Assembly: GCA_040954595.2 (NCBI GenBank)
Contig: CM082578.2
Coordinates: 5,332,001-5,396,000 of the forward strand
Length of the DNA: 64,000 nt
Reading direction: 5' to 3'
Origin: Balanoglossus misakiensis
Lineage: Eukaryota > Hemichordata
The stretch's first letter is position 1, and each line of letters opens with the position of its first letter. The position numbers and the translations under genes were made by a program. The notes beneath the pieces were generated by a model. The model did not search any database. It saw only the letters and a program-made list of their open reading frames with translations, and was not told the DNA's origin. Shown in pieces: positions 61,029-64,000 of the stretch.

Positions 61029-64000
61029 GTATGATCAACAAAATCCCAATTCCTTTTCAAATATGCCGTAGGCATGGTGAATAGGGCTTATTCAATAATT
61101 TTCTATGGTCGCCATGGAGACGCGTATGGCGAGAAAGACGAAGATAACTGATTAATCAGATGGTACTTGTAATTGCCGAGAGTTAAATAAATTCATGATC
61201 GGGTTTTGGGATTTCTAAATAACGAATGTGAATATAAGACATTAGAAGACGGTGGGGGGGGGGGGCAGACGTCACGATGATCCCATGGACCTGTACAAGC
61301 CGTTCAGTCAGTACATAACTGCGGGAGAAAAATCAGATGGAATTTCATTGTATACACGGTTTTGGTTACTCTGTCTCAGCTGTCGTGGTACATTCCTTGG
61401 CATATGTTTGCTTTCAATTGTTGAAAATTGATATCAGCAAATATCAAAATGAAACATTTCCCCGACCGTGTCTCCCGAAACGTCGACTACAGACCACACG
61501 AATCCGCGTGCAATCTTCTATAAACTTATTAAAATTGCTATAAAGCAGAAAAAATTGACCGCGTTTTTGCCATTTCTCATTTCTTTGTGAAAGTTGAATG
61601 CCCAAAACAAATAGGCTCTTCACCGCCGGCGAGCGATGGTGGTCATTAAGCCGTAATGCAGTGCAGGGTCTGAACGGATGTTTCAGTTTTCCAGTGGAGT
61701 GCCCTTGAAAAGCTGACAGGAAAATAAATGCAGGCAATGAGGTTTTTAAAACTGATGTATGAAAGAAAGGTTATGAGGCCACAGAGCTGTTTCAATGCAA
61801 AACAGCTCGACTAGCACTTTCACCGATTCACCAGGTACGTCTACGCATAATTATGAAAACCGGCTTTAGAATTGGTTAATACTTCATGCTGCTTAAAATG
61901 AAATGAGAATCGTTTACATAATTATAATAAAGACATTCTCAATTTATGCTATTCCGTAGTTCATTCCGATTTATGGAAGATTCGACGGTCATAAAACGAA
62001 ACACCCAACTTTATGTATATTTCTTTGTTCTGGCCAGAGAGGTTAAGGGATAAAATAATGGAATCTAGTTTTACCGTTCTGGATATTCGTGTAATTACTT
62101 AGAAAGTAATTTAGTTTTGTTACATGTAGGTCAGTCTATTTGAGATTCTATGTCAGTGACTTCAAACCGTACTGTACGTAGTCATCGAAACGTTTCCATT
62201 AGTATTAAACTGATTCGACGCTAAAATGCATCTTTCATTTGAATTCAAAACTCAGCGTGGATTGACATTTTACATTGTACAGAGTAGGCCAGGGTCATGT
62301 CGGTGTTTATTGTACTAACGACCCGCCCAATATTTACTCGAAAAGTCGGCACAATTTACATATAGTCTGGACTCTTACATGTCGCCATGTCAGCGTTTTA
62401 AGTAGAGATCGAGTCATTATGAATGATTTGATAGTTTTACAAAACAGCATTACTCATGTCGTGGTGTATTGTATATTTTTCCCTAACCAAAAAAAATGAC
62501 TATTACAGAAATGCACTTGGATATTTTGCTCTATGCCCCACGAACCTGTAGTTTTAATCATATTGTTTTTAATTATTAAACATTGGTTTACATTATCAGC
62601 AAATGATTAGCGTTATGCAATATGTCCGTCATATTAATTTTAATATTCATTCTCAATTTCTATTTCATTACCGACAACCGTGCGGTGTCAAAGGTCACAT
62701 GACATTGGCCGGCTGCCCACGAATCGTAATATTAGTAGCCATGGAGACGTGTCCATTACTCTAGATCTCGAACAAAAACGAACCATTATCGCTATTTCAC
62801 ATTTTCATTGATTGTGTCCTATTTACACGCCGTTGTTTACTTATGTTTTTAAGCAGACAATGAACGCATACGACGCGAAATGCAAGCTGATTGCATACGA
62901 TCATACAGAGCAAATGCACTGCTCATTTTGCCATTACATTTTCAGTTGTTTGTTACCTGTCAATGATTCGGTTTCCACCTGGAGTTTTCTTTTTTTCCAT
63001 TGATAAGCAATAATCATTTTCCTCTGACCCGAATCCGTGGAATATAGTTCAGCAAAGGTCTAATCGTAATTACCAAACGACGACTCGAAAATGATAGAGA
63101 GTTTTTGGCTTGAAACAATTAAATGTTGATTTGAAAGTGTATAAAACCTGCGCGTCGCAATTTGTGTAGGGACCCTGGCTAAAATAGTAGCCACAGACAA
63201 ACATATATGCCTAAAGTCCAGGTTTTGGCAACAGCGACATAAACTAGATCAAGACAATTCAAAAGATATTCCGAAATAAATGCACACATAAAACACCGTA
63301 ATTAACCGATAGCCCAACTTTTTTTTACAAACGGTAGGTGTTTGTTAATTATAAAATGTCATTTTCTGTAGATGTGTGTACGTGTAAATTCTACATAAAT
63401 AACTAATGATTTTCCCGCGTTCCTTTTCAGCAACTTTAATTTCTGTAGATCAACGCATATCCGGAGTTTTGATACTGTGCGCATAAAAAGTAATTGAAGT
63501 CAGTGAATTGCAATACATGTACTGTCATTACAGACGGTATGCGACATCTTCGTGTGCACAGATCCACGCTATTCAGCTCGTGTCAGCTCGGTTCACTGAA
63601 AAAAAAAACCAACGTTGACGTTTTATGTACTTTCAAATGTGACGCTCATTGCTGTCTTCAACATTTCAGATCATCCGATCATCAGTGTGTCTTTTTCGGC
63701 GTCCATCATTCAGACTGTGTTCAACACAGCGTCGTCGCCATGCCTACCATAGCCTAGGACCACTGTCAATAATGCAAAGCGCATAATTTTACAGTCACGT
63801 GGTTAATTGAAAGTAAAATTTATAGGCCGTCACTTTATAGTTTTATAGATTAATATTTGGATTTGAAGATGTAGCAGATCTCATAGTTTGTATACCTGTC
63901 TATTCCGTTTTCCTATAATGGACACCCTTAATCTTTCGTTAGCCTTGTACTTATTCTGCTGTGCTTTGTGTTTCTACATTTTTCCCGATCCACATAGGGT
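61029..64000 (+). other. Presumed intron of the SPMIP1-like gene and unassigned sequence
   Basis: No exon convincingly continues the frame. A G-run lies at 61253-61266. Two X-box-like palindromes, GTCGCCATGGAGAC (61108-61121) and GTAGCCATGGAGAC (62735-62748), are present. Acceptor-like sites near 63430 and 63532 lead into frames I do not recognise. Confidence 0.35.

Noticed and set aside
63494-63757. 87-residue frame near the right edge as a further SPMIP1-like exon
   Set aside because: An acceptor-like site precedes it, but the sequence shows none of the GRY, YL or YGW motifs expected of the second SPMIP1 exon.

Overview
The window is animal nuclear DNA: genes are split by GT-AG introns, much of the sequence is transposon and microsatellite, and the domain content (NACHT receptors, CARD/Death/DED domains, a VWDE-like membrane protein, TREX, ZCCHC24-like and SPMIP1-like proteins) is that of an invertebrate deuterostome. 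An amphioxus-like or hemichordate genome fits best; I cannot name the species. All exon models were read by eye from splice signals and reading-frame continuity, with no transcript evidence.

Layout. 1-667 (+) is the 3' end of a non-LTR retrotransposon with an (AAT)n tail. 2014-8544 (-) is a seven-exon gene for a 369-residue CARD-coiled coil-Death domain adaptor. Its last intron holds a 3.6 kb fold-back element (2606-6223), and the pre-insertion version of the target site survives at 734-917. 9649-10998 is another inverted-repeat element. 12889-14888 is a dispersed repeat split by a Harbinger-type element. 15200-28589 (+) is a 25-exon gene for a type I membrane protein of at least 1362 residues: three N-terminal repeats, a uromodulin-type D8C domain, vWD, EGF, one transmembrane helix and a short tail. 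A possible signal-peptide exon lies at 12255-12347. 30154-31100 (+) is a small ZCCHC24-like zinc-binding gene. 32359-33822 (+) is a TREX-like 3'-5' exonuclease gene.

35031-58870 is a tandem triplication with units of about 7.4, 8.0 and 8.4 kb. Each unit carries one intact three-exon gene on the minus strand for a DED-NACHT receptor (NLR-A, -B, -C; 1049, 1046 and 1048 residues). NLR-C is a mosaic: it carries a 565 bp tract that looks identical to NLR-B inside a gene that otherwise looks like NLR-A. A second Harbinger-type element entered unit 3 after the triplication. A 490 bp (TATG)n array follows. The first coding exon of an SPMIP1-like ciliary gene (60677-61028, +) lies near the right edge.

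Working together. The adaptor (CARD plus Death), the three DED-NACHT receptors and the TREX-like nuclease all belong to families used in nucleic-acid sensing and death signalling. Their closeness suggests an immune or cell-death neighbourhood, but a functional link between them is inference only.
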